A DNA stretch of 64,000 bases from Branchiostoma belcheri. Its lineage: Eukaryota > Chordata > Leptocardii > Amphioxiformes > Branchiostomatidae. The notes under the pieces are model-generated. The model did not search any database, was not told where the DNA came from, and saw only the letters and a program-made list of their open reading frames with translations. The DNA is taken from assembly GCF_001625305.1 (NCBI RefSeq), contig NW_017804464.1, forward strand, positions 2,472,499-2,536,498. Direction: 5' to 3'. A program made the position numbers and the translations under genes. Below are positions 10,790 through 22,719 of the stretch, piece after piece. The stretch's first letter is position 1; each line of letters starts with the position of its first letter.

Positions 10790-11905
10790 TTATATGTATC
10801 CTTTAAACTATATATACCATAGGATTTTAAAACCTCCAGATGGTAACAAAAGCTAACACGTTATTCCTACTAGATCCATCCATACTACTACTATTCCTAC
10901 TAGATCCATCAACCAAGAAAGCTCCATCCAGACTAAACCAGAACTCCCTACGGTATGAGAAACACAGGTCAATGTTCCAGCTCTGCCTAAGAAAAGATAT
11001 GACCTTTACTTGCCGCCTGAAGTTCCTGTCACACATAGCCAAATGACCCACAGAACGCTAGCCGAACTCCCCTCAACCATGGTTAGGGGTATAGGTTGAG
11101 AACAAGGTGAGCTGGTTGTCAGATTTGTCTCAAATTTACCTCAAAATTAAAATTTTAGACTAGATTTTAGACTAGATTTAGGCCTAGCTTTACATATACG
11201 AATCGAAACGAATTTGAGTTAAATTCGAGTCAGATTTGACCCCCGAAGACGCCAGGATTGCAGGAACACTGCTGGCTTATTCCCGAATGGTTGGCCGCTG
11301 TTCTGCAAACTTACAGCCGAACACCAACCATGATCGAACCGACCGACAACCGACGAACGACCGACCTACGAATTCTCTCTGTGCCACCTGATGGTGGCTT
11401 TATTACGTGCAACTTAGTGTTCCTGCCGGCAAAGCCACATCCATGTTCTCTGGATTCTTCTCTTGCTTTCCATTGTCAAAAGACGGTTAAAATAAACCTA
11501 ATCTACGACTTCTGTGAAAAACGTGCATTCATGGACAAAAACACCCAAATCGCCAACTGTCAGTCCATGGTAACACTATCCAGCTGAGTTTGTTTAACTA
11601 GCTACATCGGTCTTTGAAAATGAACTTTTCCACCAAATATGGTGAAAGCACATCAGCCCTTGCCTGGTGGGTAGTTCGGCTGCCAACTTTCCGCCAAGCA
11701 TACTGCAACTTGCTGCCCGAAGAATGGGGGAAAAATAACGCTCTGTCTCCATCCAGTTGAACTTGTTGGTAATGTAATAGTTATAACTACAGGAAAGGCC
11801 CTCTGTACACTATACACAAGTCGCAACGACCAAAGGACATGTGAGTATTTTTACGGTAAGTTTGTCTTTTTTCTTTAAATGCGGAAAAATTCTGTATATA
11901 TAATT
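10790..11905. other. Intergenic DNA with a repeat fragment
   Basis: No gene seen. Around 11195-11245 is a fragment of the dispersed family with CGAATC...TTTGAGTTAAAT...GAGTCAAATTTGA found also at 37625, 48480 and 58665. Confidence 0.5.
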
Positions 11906-12260
11906 CCGCGAAGCAAAAATCTTCACAAGCGAGTTTGAGGCCGTTTGCATCGGAAATTCAATTGGAGTTAGTTTTAGAAGATTCCTTTGTTCATTTTTGG
12001 CACAGTGCATATTTTCACGGAAAGTTTGTCGTGTATTTTTAATTGTAGTCAAAATTACTGCAGATCTAATTCTGCGAAGAAAAATCTTCACAAGCGTAGT
12101 TGGGCCGTTTGCATCGGAAATTCAATTGGAGTTAGTTTTCAAAGATTCTTTTGTTAAATTTTGTGTCAAAATTCTGCAGATTTAATTCCGTGAAGCAAAA
12201 ATCTTCATAAATGAGTTTGCATCGGAAATTCAATTGTAGTTTAGTTTTTAAGATTCTTTG
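11906..12260 (+). repeat. Three imperfect tandem copies
   Basis: A block with AAATCTTCACAAGCG and GCATCGGAAATTCAATTG is present three times (about 11912, 12078, 12192), the last shortened. Short open frames here are by-products. Confidence 0.75.
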
Positions 12261-13914
12261 TTAAGAATGTGTGTAGTTCATTTTTCGCAGTGCATTTTGA
12301 TATGTGATACTTTCTTTGCTAATTACTAAAATATTGTACGAGTTAGGTGTTATCATCATTGTACTGTATGTATCCATATTTTCAATAGATTTTGTCATTG
12401 TTGTATGGATTGAATATATAAGAATTCTGTAAATTTGCTTTAAAGGTATCCAGTGAAATTTCACATATTCTGAATGAGGAAATCTGTCTGATATTTTCGA
12501 CATCATTTCTTGAGGCGTTTCAAATAGCCCAAAAACAACGTAAATGTTTTAGAGTACAGCCCATAAAATCGCCAGAAAATTGACTGTAACCGGTTTGCCG
12601 CCCAGGAATTGAATGGGATATCTTTAAAAACAAAATCAAGATTGCTTTCTTTTGTTGTTGTTTGCAAAAGAATTCTGGAACAGAAATCGCATAACACTTA
12701 TAGTTTGTCTAGCTGGATGTATTTTTCATCACTTGGTATAACCAAACGAATTTTTCTTGTTTGTGATATTCTGGGACAAAAGAGCATATACTATAAATTG
12801 TGTGTACTCTTTGCTGGCAGAAAATATTTAACTATCCTTACTGACACAGCAATATCTCGTGGGAATCCGTCATTTTCATCTTTACATGCTGGCGTTTGTT
12901 TTGTATTTACGGTTTTATAACATTTCACTTCTTCACTACTTAATAGACCGACAAAACACTTTTACTTCTCTCATGGCCAAAGACACTCCGCTGTTCATCA
13001 CACATGGCTCCGTCTTAATTCCAGTCAGTTAAACTACCATCTATTTCAACATTATTGCATTGACTACCCTTACATGTAAATGTGGAGAAATTCAAAGGAG
13101 AAGTCGAACCACATTATAGCTAGCGTAGTAGTAGAAGTAGAAGTTTTTTCCAGACAGTTGTTACCTGTCTCCTGTTACTGTATTGCAATGAGTATTATAC
13201 TTGATTGTAAAAGCAATTAGCCCTCGGGCATGATCTTGCGAATAAAGTTTCTGTAAATGTGGCTATCATAGTAAAAAAACCGAACACTACTTTCTACATT
13301 GTAAAAATGAAGCCGACTTCGTTCAGGTTCGTCACCGACGGAACAAAACTTTGCCCTCGGGGAAAGAGCGACGAAGGCCCGCGAAGGAGCCACTGGCGCG
13401 CCGGTACGCAGTACGGCTATCGAACTTCACCATCAGACATATAGCCCGGATACATGTACGGTACACAGTCTGACACAGCCTACAAGTGTTGTAAACTACC
13501 GGAGTTTTGTGATTTCGGGCCTTCGAACTTCTTGATACGTACTGAAATGTAAAATAAAAAGCATTTTCAGAAAATTCTGTGCCCCATGGCATGTAGTTCA
13601 CGAGACTACATGTATGTTGGGAGAGCGACTGTGGGTATCAAAATATACAAGTCAGCTACTTGCACCTTGTCCGTGTACATCACAACCCATCACCCTTGAA
13701 ACGTGTCTTGGATACTTCTATGTTTAGGGAGCTACTGTAGGTATCAAAATATACAGACACTTGCACTTTGCACTCGTACACCGGAACGCATCGTCGGTTT
13801 CTAGAAGTTTCCATGTTGAGAGAATGACTAAAGTTAAAGTTTTGACTTTAACTTTAACTTTAAGAAGAGCCTTCCCGCATCAAGTGACGCATAGGGCGGC
13901 GCTCATCTCCTTTT
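12261..13914. other. Intergenic DNA, no gene seen
   Basis: Several frames of 60-100 codons occur on both strands, but none shows a recognisable domain, splice structure or repeat support. Confidence 0.5.
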
Positions 13915-14180
13915 TTTCAGTAGCCCTGGGCCACACAGCAGTGTAATCACTACAGCATGGGGCTAGTCCACTGGTAGTGGTGTGTGTTTTTAACTCCGAT
14001 ACTCTTTCCCAAATGCCATAGACTGAGGTAGAACCTCCTTGCAAATACTGAGTGCTAAGCAGAGAAAGCAGTATGTACCATTTTAAATTCTTTGGTGTGA
14101 CTCGGCCGGGGATCGAACTCACGACCTACCGAATGCAAAGCGAGGACTCTACCCACCTGTCCATTGCACCGGTTGAATGA
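13915..14180 (-). mobile_element. tRNA-derived SINE
   Basis: On the minus strand a tRNA-like head (about 14175 down to 14100) contains an A-box-like GCAATGGACAGGTGGGTAGA and a B-box-like GTGAGTTCGATCCCCGG. A non-tRNA body follows, ending near GGCCCAGGGCT. The spacing of the two boxes matches a tRNA gene, but the acceptor stem does not pair. Confidence 0.7.
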
Positions 14181-16346
14181 CTGCTGAAATCTAACTATAC
14201 AAGCCAGGTCCTTACCGGGTGATGGGAGAGGTGATAGGGCAGTAAGTCACCGTGCTGTCACCTGCCAAAACACACTAGACTTGCCGCGAGTCGTTACAAC
14301 GAACGGTCTGAGGGTTGAGCGAATCTACTGTACAGTTAGGGGGTTTGCATGGTACTAGAACGTCATCCTACTCCTACAGTTTGGGGTCCTTCCCTACAAT
14401 AATACAGCAAATTTACTAAGATGCAATGCACTGTAATGTTATAGTTATTGTGGCTCAGTATGTATTCTATTTGCGGGTCACTATAGGAGGCTGAGGGTTT
14501 GATTCTATGTGTTCATTTCATCTACATAGGAACATTCTCTCAGCTTCCTATGGAGTCCTCTGTCATCATAGGTCAAAAAGGAATTAGATGGAAGTAAAAA
14601 AGATTGGCACAGAAAAGAACAGGACAGAATAGAAAATGGCAAAACAGAGTGAAGTAGAATAGACAATAATGAAATTAATTACAGGTATTGGTCATGATGA
14701 GGAAACAAGGTATTTTGATGTTTAATTTCCGGGTCACTATAGGATGCTGAGGGTTTGATTCTATGTGTTTTTTTATCTACATAGAATCATTCTCTCAGCT
14801 TCCTATGGAGTCTTCTGTCAACTTGGGCCAAAAATGAAATAGAAGGAAGTAGATAGAAAAGGAACAGAGCAGAATAGAACATTGCAAAACAGAATGAAGT
14901 AGAACAGACAATAATGACATAGAATAACACTGGTATGGGTCATGATGAGGATACAAGGTATTTTGATGTGCGTGTTGATGCTTTAACCCAACACGTGTTT
15001 TATTTCTGGATCACTATAGGATGCTGAGGGTTTGGTTCTATGTGTTTATTTATCTACATAGAATCATTCTCTCAACTTTCTATGGAATCTTCTGTACACT
15101 TGATTTAACATAGATTAAAAAAAAACAGAATAGAAAGTAACTGAACCAAATAAATGAGGTAGAATAGAAAATGATAAAATAGAATTATAGACATTGGTCA
15201 TGATGAAAATACAATGTATTATGATGTGCTGTTTCTCTAGCTCATCATGTATTTTATTTCCGGGTCACTATAGGATGCTGAGGGTTTGATTCTATGTGTT
15301 TTTTTTTATCTACATAGAATCATTCTCTCAGCCTCCTATGGAGTCTTCTGTCAACTTGGGCCAAAAATGAAATAGAATGAAGTAATATAGATATCTAACA
15401 GAACAGAATAGAACATGGCAGAACAGAATGAAGTAGAACAGACAATAATGAGATAGAATTATAGACATTGGTCATGATGAGGATACAAGCCCATTTGATG
15501 TGCTGATGCTTTAGCTCATGTGTTCTATTTCTGGATCACTATAGGATGCTGAGGGTTTGGTTCTATGTGTTCATTTATCTACATAGAATCATTCTCTCAA
15601 CTTTCTATGGAATCTTCTGTACTCTTGATTGAACATAGATTTTAAAAAACAGAATAGAAAGTAACTGAACCAAATAAATGAGGTAGAATAGAAAATGATA
15701 AAATAGAATTATAGACATTAGTCATGATGAAAATATAATGTCTTATGATGTGCTGTTTCTCTAGCTCATCATGTGTTTTATTTCCGGGTCACTACAGGAT
15801 GCTGAGCGTTTGATTCTATGTGTTCATTTTATCTACATAGAATCATTCTCTCAGCTTCTTGTGGGATCTTCTGTCAACTTAGGCCAATTACTACACAGGG
15901 TAGTGTAAAACGGATTAAGATGAATAGAGTGTAGTCATTTTCCCCGAATAACTGTAATGCATGTGCCGTGGAAAAAACATGTATGTGCTCATTTTAACCC
16001 ACATGGGCCTATTTTCACGTATCTCTTACTCTGGCAGCATGTGGCAACTTTGAACTGGATTGAATGAATGAAATAAAATAGATTTAAGAACGGAACAGAA
16101 TAGAACGTAGCTGAATTAAGTAGAAAAGAATGAGATAGAATTATAGATAATGATGAGGTCAATTATTGGTCATGATGAGGATACAAGGCCTTTTGATGTG
16201 CTGATGCTTCTGCTCAACATGTATTTTATTTCCGGGTCACTATAGGATGCTGAGGGTTTGATCCTATGTGTTCATTTCATCTACATAGAATCATTCTCTC
16301 AGCCTCCTATGGAGTCTTCTGTCAACTTGGGCCAAAAATGAAATAG

Positions 16347-17362
16347 TAGAATGGTTTATTTCAATTCACTGAAAAGTACAGCCCAGTTGCAGCCCGAAGG
16401 CCGAATTGTCAGGCTTGTTTACAAACAAAGTCATATCATCATACTACCTCAAATACATACTAAAATGTAAACGGTCAACTAATTTATCACATATACATAC
16501 ATTATTATAGTCAGCGATATGATAGATAAAATTTGAGAACACGTTAAAATCACTCTACAAATTGACAGGCAAATGGCTAAAATCGACAATAACATTGTAG
16601 GACATTAAAAATTATTCTAAAATTGACAGGCAAATGGCTAAAATCGACAATAACATTGTAGGACATTAAAAATTATTCTAAAATTGAGAGGCAAATGGCT
16701 AAAATCGACACAAGAATTTGTAACGAAGAGTGGAGCAATAATGTTATCAAGGACTATGAATTGTTTATCAAATATAAATATAAATATACATGTGTTACTC
16801 TAGGACTGTCTTGGGCTGTTCGGCGTTTAACAGGTCCACTAAGAACGGCAATGTGCTCTTCCTATATCGTTCCGTCCTACATTTAAACTGTGTTATCTGG
16901 TGTTTGGATCTGAGGTTTCTGCCATGAAGGCTCACACGTTTTGGGGGAAGCCAGTTAGAGAAGGTCGTTGAGTTTGATAAGGAAGTAGCAAACTTCGTAC
17001 ATAGTTCCTGGCGTCTGTTGTACAGAGATACAAGTGACAACTGGTTTAATGCCATACTGTAACTAACAAAGTTTGATCCTAGAATAATCCGACAAGCTCT
17101 TTTCTGTACATTCTCTATCGCACCGGATTGGGCTCTAGTGATACCAGGGTGCCATACTGGGCATGCATATTCGAGGATTGGTCGGATGAAACCACAGAAG
17201 ATGAGTACCAAGTCTGTAACGTCAAGCCCATGTCTCTTAAGTACTCGCAACAAGTACAGCCTACGGCTTCCTTTGCTGACCATCATATTAACATGCGCGT
17301 CCCACTTAAGATTAGCCTGTACAATCACACCTAGTATCTTAGCAAACTTAGAACTTAGAATG
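16347..17362 (-). mobile_element. 5'-truncated CR1/L2-like LINE inserted in hairpin array
   Basis: The insertion interrupts a family A spacer: satellite sequence stops at 16346 and resumes at about 17356 with text nearly identical to the uninterrupted copy at 15375. TAGAATG flanks both sides (16347-16353 and 17356-17362), a likely target-site duplication. The 3' part, read on the minus strand, has three 62-bp tandem copies (16554-16700) and an A-rich end. The coding remnant is described separately. Confidence 0.8.
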
Positions 17363-17451
17363 AAGTAATATAGATATCTAACAGAACAGAATAGAACATG
17401 GCAGAACAGAATGAAGTAGAACAGACAATAATGAGATAGAATTATAGACAT
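16795..17451 (-). pseudogene. C-terminal reverse transcriptase fragment of a non-LTR retrotransposon
   Basis: The reading frame from about 17355 to the stop near 16795 carries features of the RT C-terminal region of CR1/Jockey-type elements: KILGVIVQANLKWDAHV, then FCGFIRPILEYACPVWHPG and VQKRACRIILG, then a Phe/Leu-rich tail ending before the 3' UTR. The first roughly 30 codons of the open frame (17360-17451) are satellite sequence and do not belong to it. Fingers, palm active site and endonuclease are absent, so it is a dead 5' truncation. Confidence 0.85.
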
Positions 17452-18240
17452 TGGTCATGATGAGGATACAAGGCCTTTTGATGTGCTGATGTTTTAGTTC
17501 ATGTGTTCTATTTCTGGATCACTATAGGATGCTGACGGTTTGATTCCATGTGTTCATTTTATCTACATAGAATCATTCTCTCAACCTTCTATGGAATCAT
17601 TTGTTAGCTTGGTTTAAAATAGATTTAAAAAAAGATTTAACAGAATACAACATAGCAGAACCAAATTAATGAGGTAGATAAGGAAATAATGAAATTGAAT
17701 TTTAGCCATTGGTCATGACGAGGATACAAGCCCGTTTAATGTGCTGCTGATGCTTTAGCTCATATGTTCTATTTCCGGGTCACTATAGGATGCTGAGGGT
17801 TTGGTTCTATGTGTTCATTTATCTACATAGAATCATTCTCTCAGCTTCTTGTGGGATCTTCTGTCAACGTTGGCCAATTATTACATAAAGGTACACTGTA
17901 AAACAGATTGAGATAAATAGAGTGTAGTACTTTTTTGAGGATGCAAGGCCTTTTGATGTGCTGATGCTCAGCATGTGTTTTATTCACCATAGGATGCTGA
18001 GGGTTTGATTCTATGTGTTCATTTTATCTACTTAGAATCACTCTCTCAACTTCCTATGGAATCTTCTGTCAACTTGGGCCAAACATGAAATAGAATGAAG
18101 TAAGTAGAAGAAGTAATAGAAAAGGAACAGAACGTGGCAGAACAGAATGAAATAGAAAAGAAAAAAAATGAAATAGGATCTTCATTCTAGTTATTAATTC
18201 CGTGTTGTTTTTTTATAGATAATGCCCAGGTCTTGATGTG

Positions 18241-18800
18241 GATACGGGATCGTTATATCATTGTGTTTGATTATCAACATGGTATGACCTTCCCGTATTC
18301 TCATTAGACTTATTATCAACAATTTTGGATTTATTATACCATTTGGCGTTAGCATACTATTTTATGCGTTATCATACTATGGCGTTAGCATAGTTTTATG
18401 CTAGATTATAATGAGAATACCAAGCAGTTATATTTATATGGATGTAATGCTGGCTATGACAAGGATACGGGGCAGTTATATCCAGGTGTATCTTTATCAA
18501 CTTGGTATAACTTCCCCGTACTCTTGTTGTACTAAATATCGACGAGGTTTAAGTTATCATACCATTCAATTGGCGTTGATATAATACTGGGTTTGATGAG
18601 TATACGGGGGAGTTATATCAATGTGGTAGTTCATCAACATGGTATAACTTCCCCGTACTCTTATTGTACCTATTACCAACGATGATAAATTTATCATATT
18701 GTCTATTTGGGGTAGATATCAGCCCGGGTCATGATGATGATACGGGGCCGTTATACTCATGTGTTTGATCAACAACATGGTATAACTTCCCCGTAGCCTC
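18241..18800 (+). ncRNA. Hairpin family B: four stem-loops (candidate miRNA precursors)
   Basis: Copies: 18241-18300, 18460-18526, 18595-18664, 18734-18800. The 5' arm has GATACGGGGNNGTTATA and the 3' arm CAACATGGTATAACTTCCCC, with a loop of about 10 nt. The 3' arm is the more conserved, and the loop and flanks differ. Differences between arms include about eight G-U-compatible changes on the plus strand against one of the opposite type. TGTG marks the 5' side of three loops. The upstream flank (GGTCATGATGA.GATAC) also occurs in family A spacers, so B units probably arose from a piece of the A unit. Confidence 0.5.
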
Positions 18801-18984
18801 GTGGGACCTATTATCAAGCAGTGTTGAAGATGTTAAGTTTGGTATTAGGGATGTAGACTCTGAGGGTTCTAGGGATACATGTATGTTTCAGGAAATGGAC
18901 CAACAGGACAAAAGGAAGAACAGAAAACCGAGAAGGGTGGAGAAAATTGGTTGTCACGTTGTCTGTGGTGCCCCCAACGGTCAA

Positions 18985-19080
18985 TAAGAGATACGATGGG
19001 TGCCTCAGGTTTCTATATCTGTATCTGTATAGCCGGTATAACCGGCCTTCGGCGTAACACACCAGCTTCGCAGGCACGTG
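18985..19080 (+). repeat. Dispersed repeat fragment shared with 61105-61170
   Basis: CTGTATCTGTATAGCCGGTA and CTTCGGC.TAACACACCA occur in both places. The open frames of 80-95 codons across it are by-products. Confidence 0.6.
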
Positions 19081-19481
19081 GCGCGGCAGCAGCTAGCTAT
19101 ATCACACCGAACGACTTGTTACACCCAATCCTTGCACATTTAATTGCAGGAGCTGTTTAAAGCTTTCTAGAGATGATGCCCCAACTGTGCTTGGTGGCAA
19201 CGAGTTCCACTATACAATAGTGTCTCTTCAAGAACAGGATTTTCGCAATATAATAAGAACCCACGACAGCCTTCAACATTTTTGTGTAAAGAATACATAT
19301 ATCAACATGGATGGAAAAAAACCGTCACTAATAAGTAGGATTGGTATCAGTGGATCCGCGCCATTTCTTCACCTGGTTCTGGGTCTTGTTGAGGTTGCGG
19401 GGAACTCACACCATGTGTTTACCTGCTACATGGTGTAGATTGCCTGCTACCTCACGGGACCTATCAGCAGCAAGATCAACA

Positions 19482-19740
19482 AGAAAGGTAACATTTGCAA
19501 TTTGCAAATCAAATGCATAATGTTTACCTTAATGTTTAATCCTTACTCAAACGCATTCATATATATATGGTGACAGGAGTCTAAATCCCTCCTGCTATAA
19601 AATTGTAACATAATGTATAACCCAACACTAGTTACCATGGTGACAGACGTCTGGTTTGGGTCCTTGCTTCCCAAGAAGAAGAGGAAAAAGAAACAGAGCA
19701 AAAACAATATGTTTCCTTCTGCGAAGGTAAACATAAAAAT
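19482..19740 (+). repeat. Second copy of the mucin-gene intron repeat
   Basis: Matches 7568-7830 with many differences and one duplicated ATTTGCAA at its start. Confidence 0.8.
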
Positions 19741-21205
19741 ATATCATGGCGATAGTGTCCTGTGATTTTATGCTTAATGCATGAGGAAGACGTAGGGTCC
19801 CGGTGATTGGACCAGTGGGTTTGGTAGGTAGCCATTCAGTTTACGTCGAATAATCGTATCTATTGGAAGTAATTTTAATGCAACGTTTACAAACATGTGA
19901 TTGCTTAACCAAATTACGGAGCAGCTATAGCTGGTTAGACAATTCAGACAAAATGTATCAGCAGTTCTAGATCTAGCAAACTGTTCTGAAGGCTGACGAC
20001 CCAGCTAGAAAGTGTCGTTGCCAACAGAGACTGAAACAACAGACAGCAATATTTGCCATCTCTGTCAACTAGCTGACTGTTATCGTATGGATTGTTATCC
20101 ATATGGTAAAACTTACCATGGGCAACGGTTGGGCGCTTTGGGATGAAACCAGACGGCACATTCTGCAACCTCTGATTCGGATATAAATATGCAAATAAAT
20201 ACCGATGGTGGCACCTGTTTTTTTAACACCTAGTCAGCGTAAGAACTGGATTTAAGGCACGTTTGGTCTGGCCGAAACATTGCACAAATAAACCTCAGTG
20301 TGACAATAGGAACCTTTGGTAATGACCCTGTGTGGTGTAAACCTACTCCAGATGTGGCAATTGTGAAGTTGGTGATTGCCATACTAGAAGAACATTTGTC
20401 AGAGAGGGACCCAACCTTGTCTATGTTGAGTACCTTTCACAGTGGTCCAAATGGGGGTAAAAGAATCCTCACTTGCAATCATAAATAATTAATGAGATAT
20501 CGATGTCAATCATTCTTATCACTATTGGCAACAGTAGCTGATTGGTTCACGCTTTAGTGGGAGGGCACGGGAAATGTTTTGGCACACCTTGAGCGGCGGT
20601 TTGTCTTTTTGGTTTTGGGTCACCACGCCCTTCCTCTGGGAGACAGAGCTTCCTTCGCTGGTGCAAAGCACAGGCAGGAGGGGACAGACAAGAAGGTGGC
20701 TCATGCATGGTCTGTTTCTGTCCGCAATCGTATGTCATTTGTCCATCTGGACTGAGACCCCACGTTACCACATGAGAGTCTTGCATCTACCTGTGCCTAT
20801 TCTGAGGGGGTTGTGACATGACCAAGTTAGCCATGGTTCCCAGGCTCCCGGAGGATGGGATTCATTCTAGGAATTGGTGAGTTTATATGGTGTTTTCTGA
20901 AGGCGGTGAAACCGTATGGCCATTCTCTTTGACTATGCATGCACCACTACTACTGAGTGGTTCAACTGAGTGCAGAAATGAAATGAAAGCTATCCCTTAA
21001 TTGAGTCCAGGAAAAAATGAAATTGAGATTTAAAAATCATACAATACAATGCACTTAAACTTTCCAACAGATCAAAGTAGACTGTACTAGGAAGAAAGTA
21101 TCAAAGAAGTTCGCAATTTGCTTACAGCTCTGTGCTGATTAGGGTTTTAAAAACTAGTTGTAGATGTCCTATAGCCTAATGTGCTAGGGAGTGAGCTAGT
21201 CTGCA
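19741..21205. other. Spacer between hairpin families B and C, no gene seen
   Basis: Short frames on both strands (for example 20547-20816) show no domain. No additional stem-loop of the A to E type was found by eye. Confidence 0.5.
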
Positions 21206-21447
21206 CTAGCCTCCTGTGCAGGCCTCCGGGCGGGTGGGAGTTTTGATACTTCGTTTTGTGGAATTTTCAATGCGTTCCTCTGTCGGCTATCATACAGCCA
21301 GCCACACAGAGAAGGGTCGTATCCATGGCAGTTACAAACATTCTCTGTGCGGCTGGTTGTAGGATAGCCGTCAAAAGAACGCGTTAGAATTCTACAAAAC
21401 GCAGTATCAAAGCTCCCACCCGCCCGGAGGCCTGCACAGGAGGCTAG
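21206..21447. mobile_element. Fold-back element with CTAGCCTCCTGTGCAGG ends
   Basis: The left arm from 21206 (CTAGCCTCCTGTGCAGGCCT, then CCGGGCGGGTGGGAG) is matched by its reverse complement ending at 21447; the arms also pair through a GTTTTGTGGAATT-like stretch and a GCCAGCCAC/GTGCGGCTGG-like centre. A one-ended relative at 62967-63083 is interrupted by a mariner element. Confidence 0.85.
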
Positions 21448-21691
21448 TCTACACAGCTGTACAACATTTATTGACAGTGTGTCGTTTTTCCAATATGTAA
21501 TAACAATGTTTTGTGTTTTTTTTTCTATCTTCTCTATCTTTTCCTATTCAGTACACCCTGAATCGAATGGTAGACCAGCGGAAAGTCAACAAACAACATC
21601 TAATGGTTTTTCCAGCAACATGCCCCGCACCAGCATGTATTCCTGCCACCTGTACAGGACACAGCAGGCTTAACACGGTGACACTGACGGC

Positions 21692-21770
21692 CCACATGGA
21701 GTGCCGGGGTAATTAAAACTCTGAGTCCTCTAAACACATCAGAGTTTTATTGCCCTGGCTTTTTATGTGG
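21692..21770 (+). ncRNA. Hairpin family C, copy 1
   Basis: CCACATGGAGTGCCGGGG and AATTAAAACTCTGA in the 5' arm pair with TCAGAGTTTTATT and CCCTGGC...ATGTGG in the 3' arm. The stem is about 33 bp with a loop of about 14 nt. All five transition differences between arms are G-U-compatible on the plus strand. Confidence 0.5.
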
Positions 21771-21902
21771 ACTTGTTACAGCAAGTCAAGTGTAAGGAAA
21801 GTGTATCTATGTGAGCTATGACTGAGAAACGGAGAGTGGGCAAGACTGTGGCTTTAAACACATTTATCATGTAAAAGACAGAGCATTTTATCATGTTTCT
21901 AG

Positions 21903-21983
21903 GTCCACATGGGGTTCCGGGGTAATTTAAACTCTGGATTCTCTCATCTTCAGAGTTTGATTACCCTGGATCTTTATGTGGCC
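21903..21983 (+). ncRNA. Hairpin family C, copy 2
   Basis: Same fold as copy 1, 211 bp downstream, with GTTCCGGGGTAATTTAAACT pairing to AGTTTGATTACCCTGGAT. About six G-U-compatible differences on the plus strand and none of the opposite type. Confidence 0.5.
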
Positions 21984-22045
21984 ATCAATTTTGGAGGAAG
22001 GATATCTATGGCAGCTTTTTCTTCATTGCTTTTATTGTTCTTGTT

Positions 22046-22128
22046 GGTTCATATAGAGTGCCGGGGCCCGATGAAACTCTGAGTTTTGTCAGCGTCAGAG
22101 TTTCATCGCCCCGGCTCTCTATGGGACC
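22046..22128 (+). ncRNA. Hairpin family C, copy 3
   Basis: Same fold, but the middle of both arms has changed together: GATGAAACTCTGA pairs with TCAGAGTTTCATC, where copy 1 has TTAAAACTCTGA with TCAGAGTTTTATT. Paired changes that keep the helix indicate selection on the RNA fold. Confidence 0.52.
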
Positions 22129-22396
22129 ACGTACCAGCAAAATATAACGTATCTTCAGAAGCTTCGTGTTTAGTTAGAACAGAGAAATGGATCCGGGTAT
22201 ATCCTTTGGATGTCAAAAATACGTACGTATGATGATTTTGAACGAATTCCTCTATTGTTTTTGGACCCGCAATAGGCTATTGGGCCTAAATGCGTTTTCT
22301 AGTTAAGCTTGATCATGCCACTTTGACGAGATTATTAAGTCCAAAATTACTAGATTGTTAATTCTTATATCCCCTATATCGTCTACCAGATAGCTT

Positions 22397-22453
22397 TGAC
22401 CCAGTGTTGACGTCACACTTCAAAGAAGCCACGTGACAAGCTTCACTGGGTCA
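22397..22453 (+). ncRNA. Hairpin D, single stem-loop
   Basis: TGACCCAGTG (22397) pairs with CACTGGGTCA (to 22453), and GTCAC/GTGAC pair inside an asymmetric internal loop, giving a 57-nt fold. It is shorter and less convincing than its neighbours; its place in the series is the main support. Confidence 0.35.
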
Positions 22454-22656
22454 GTCCACTGAGGAAGACCATAATGACTGGTCAAAAGCTCTAGGTGAGA
22501 GAATTTTTTGTGTTGGACCAAAAGTTTTAATTTTAAACATGTAACTACCAACACAGATGAGCTTTCATGATAGAAAAACAATCCATATCTCTCAGTATTC
22601 TCAATTCAGGGAATGGAATGCAAGAAATATTTCTAATATTTTTGTAGGTCAGTTAA

Positions 22657-22719
22657 AGATCTGGGGCGGTTAAGGTTATGACTCATCTTCTTAAAATCAT
22701 AGCCTTTCTGCCTCAGATT
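22657..22719 (+). ncRNA. Hairpin family E, copy 1
   Basis: 5' arm ATCTGGGGCGGTTAAGGTTA, loop of about 14 nt, 3' arm TCATAGCCTTTCTGCCTCAG. All four transition differences are G-U-compatible on the plus strand. Confidence 0.45.

Larger units (their letters stand above)
14475..18063 (+). ncRNA. Hairpin family A: ten stem-loops plus one divergent copy (candidate miRNA precursors)
   Basis: Copies: 14475-14557, 14731-14812, 15008-15089, 15262-15345, 15533-15614, 15786-15868, 16234-16316, 17516-17598, 17777-17858, 17984-18063; a divergent stem-loop lies at about 15966-16021. Each is about 82 nt: a 5' arm with CACTATAGGATGCTGAGGGT, a 10-15 nt loop and a 3' arm beginning ACATAGAATCATTCTCTCA. That 3' 19-mer is identical in eight of ten copies while the loop length varies. 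The stem is about 30 bp with one internal loop, and UGUG sits at the apical junction. Units alternate between two subtypes (GGGTCAC...GGAGTC and GGATCAC...GGAATC), giving a dimer of about 525 bp. Arm differences are mainly T/C and G/A in the sense that makes G-U pairs on the plus strand. Either a clustered miRNA-like locus or an amplified fold-back satellite; no expression evidence is available. Confidence 0.55.

Noticed and set aside
14475-18063. TCACTATAGG in family A resembles the end of the T7 phage promoter
   Set aside because: Only ten bases match, the upstream promoter half is absent, and the text is the base of a stem. Coincidence.
20522-20816. Overlapping frames of 60-80 codons on both strands
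   Set aside because: No similarity recognised and no repeat or splice support; treated as chance in GC-richer DNA.
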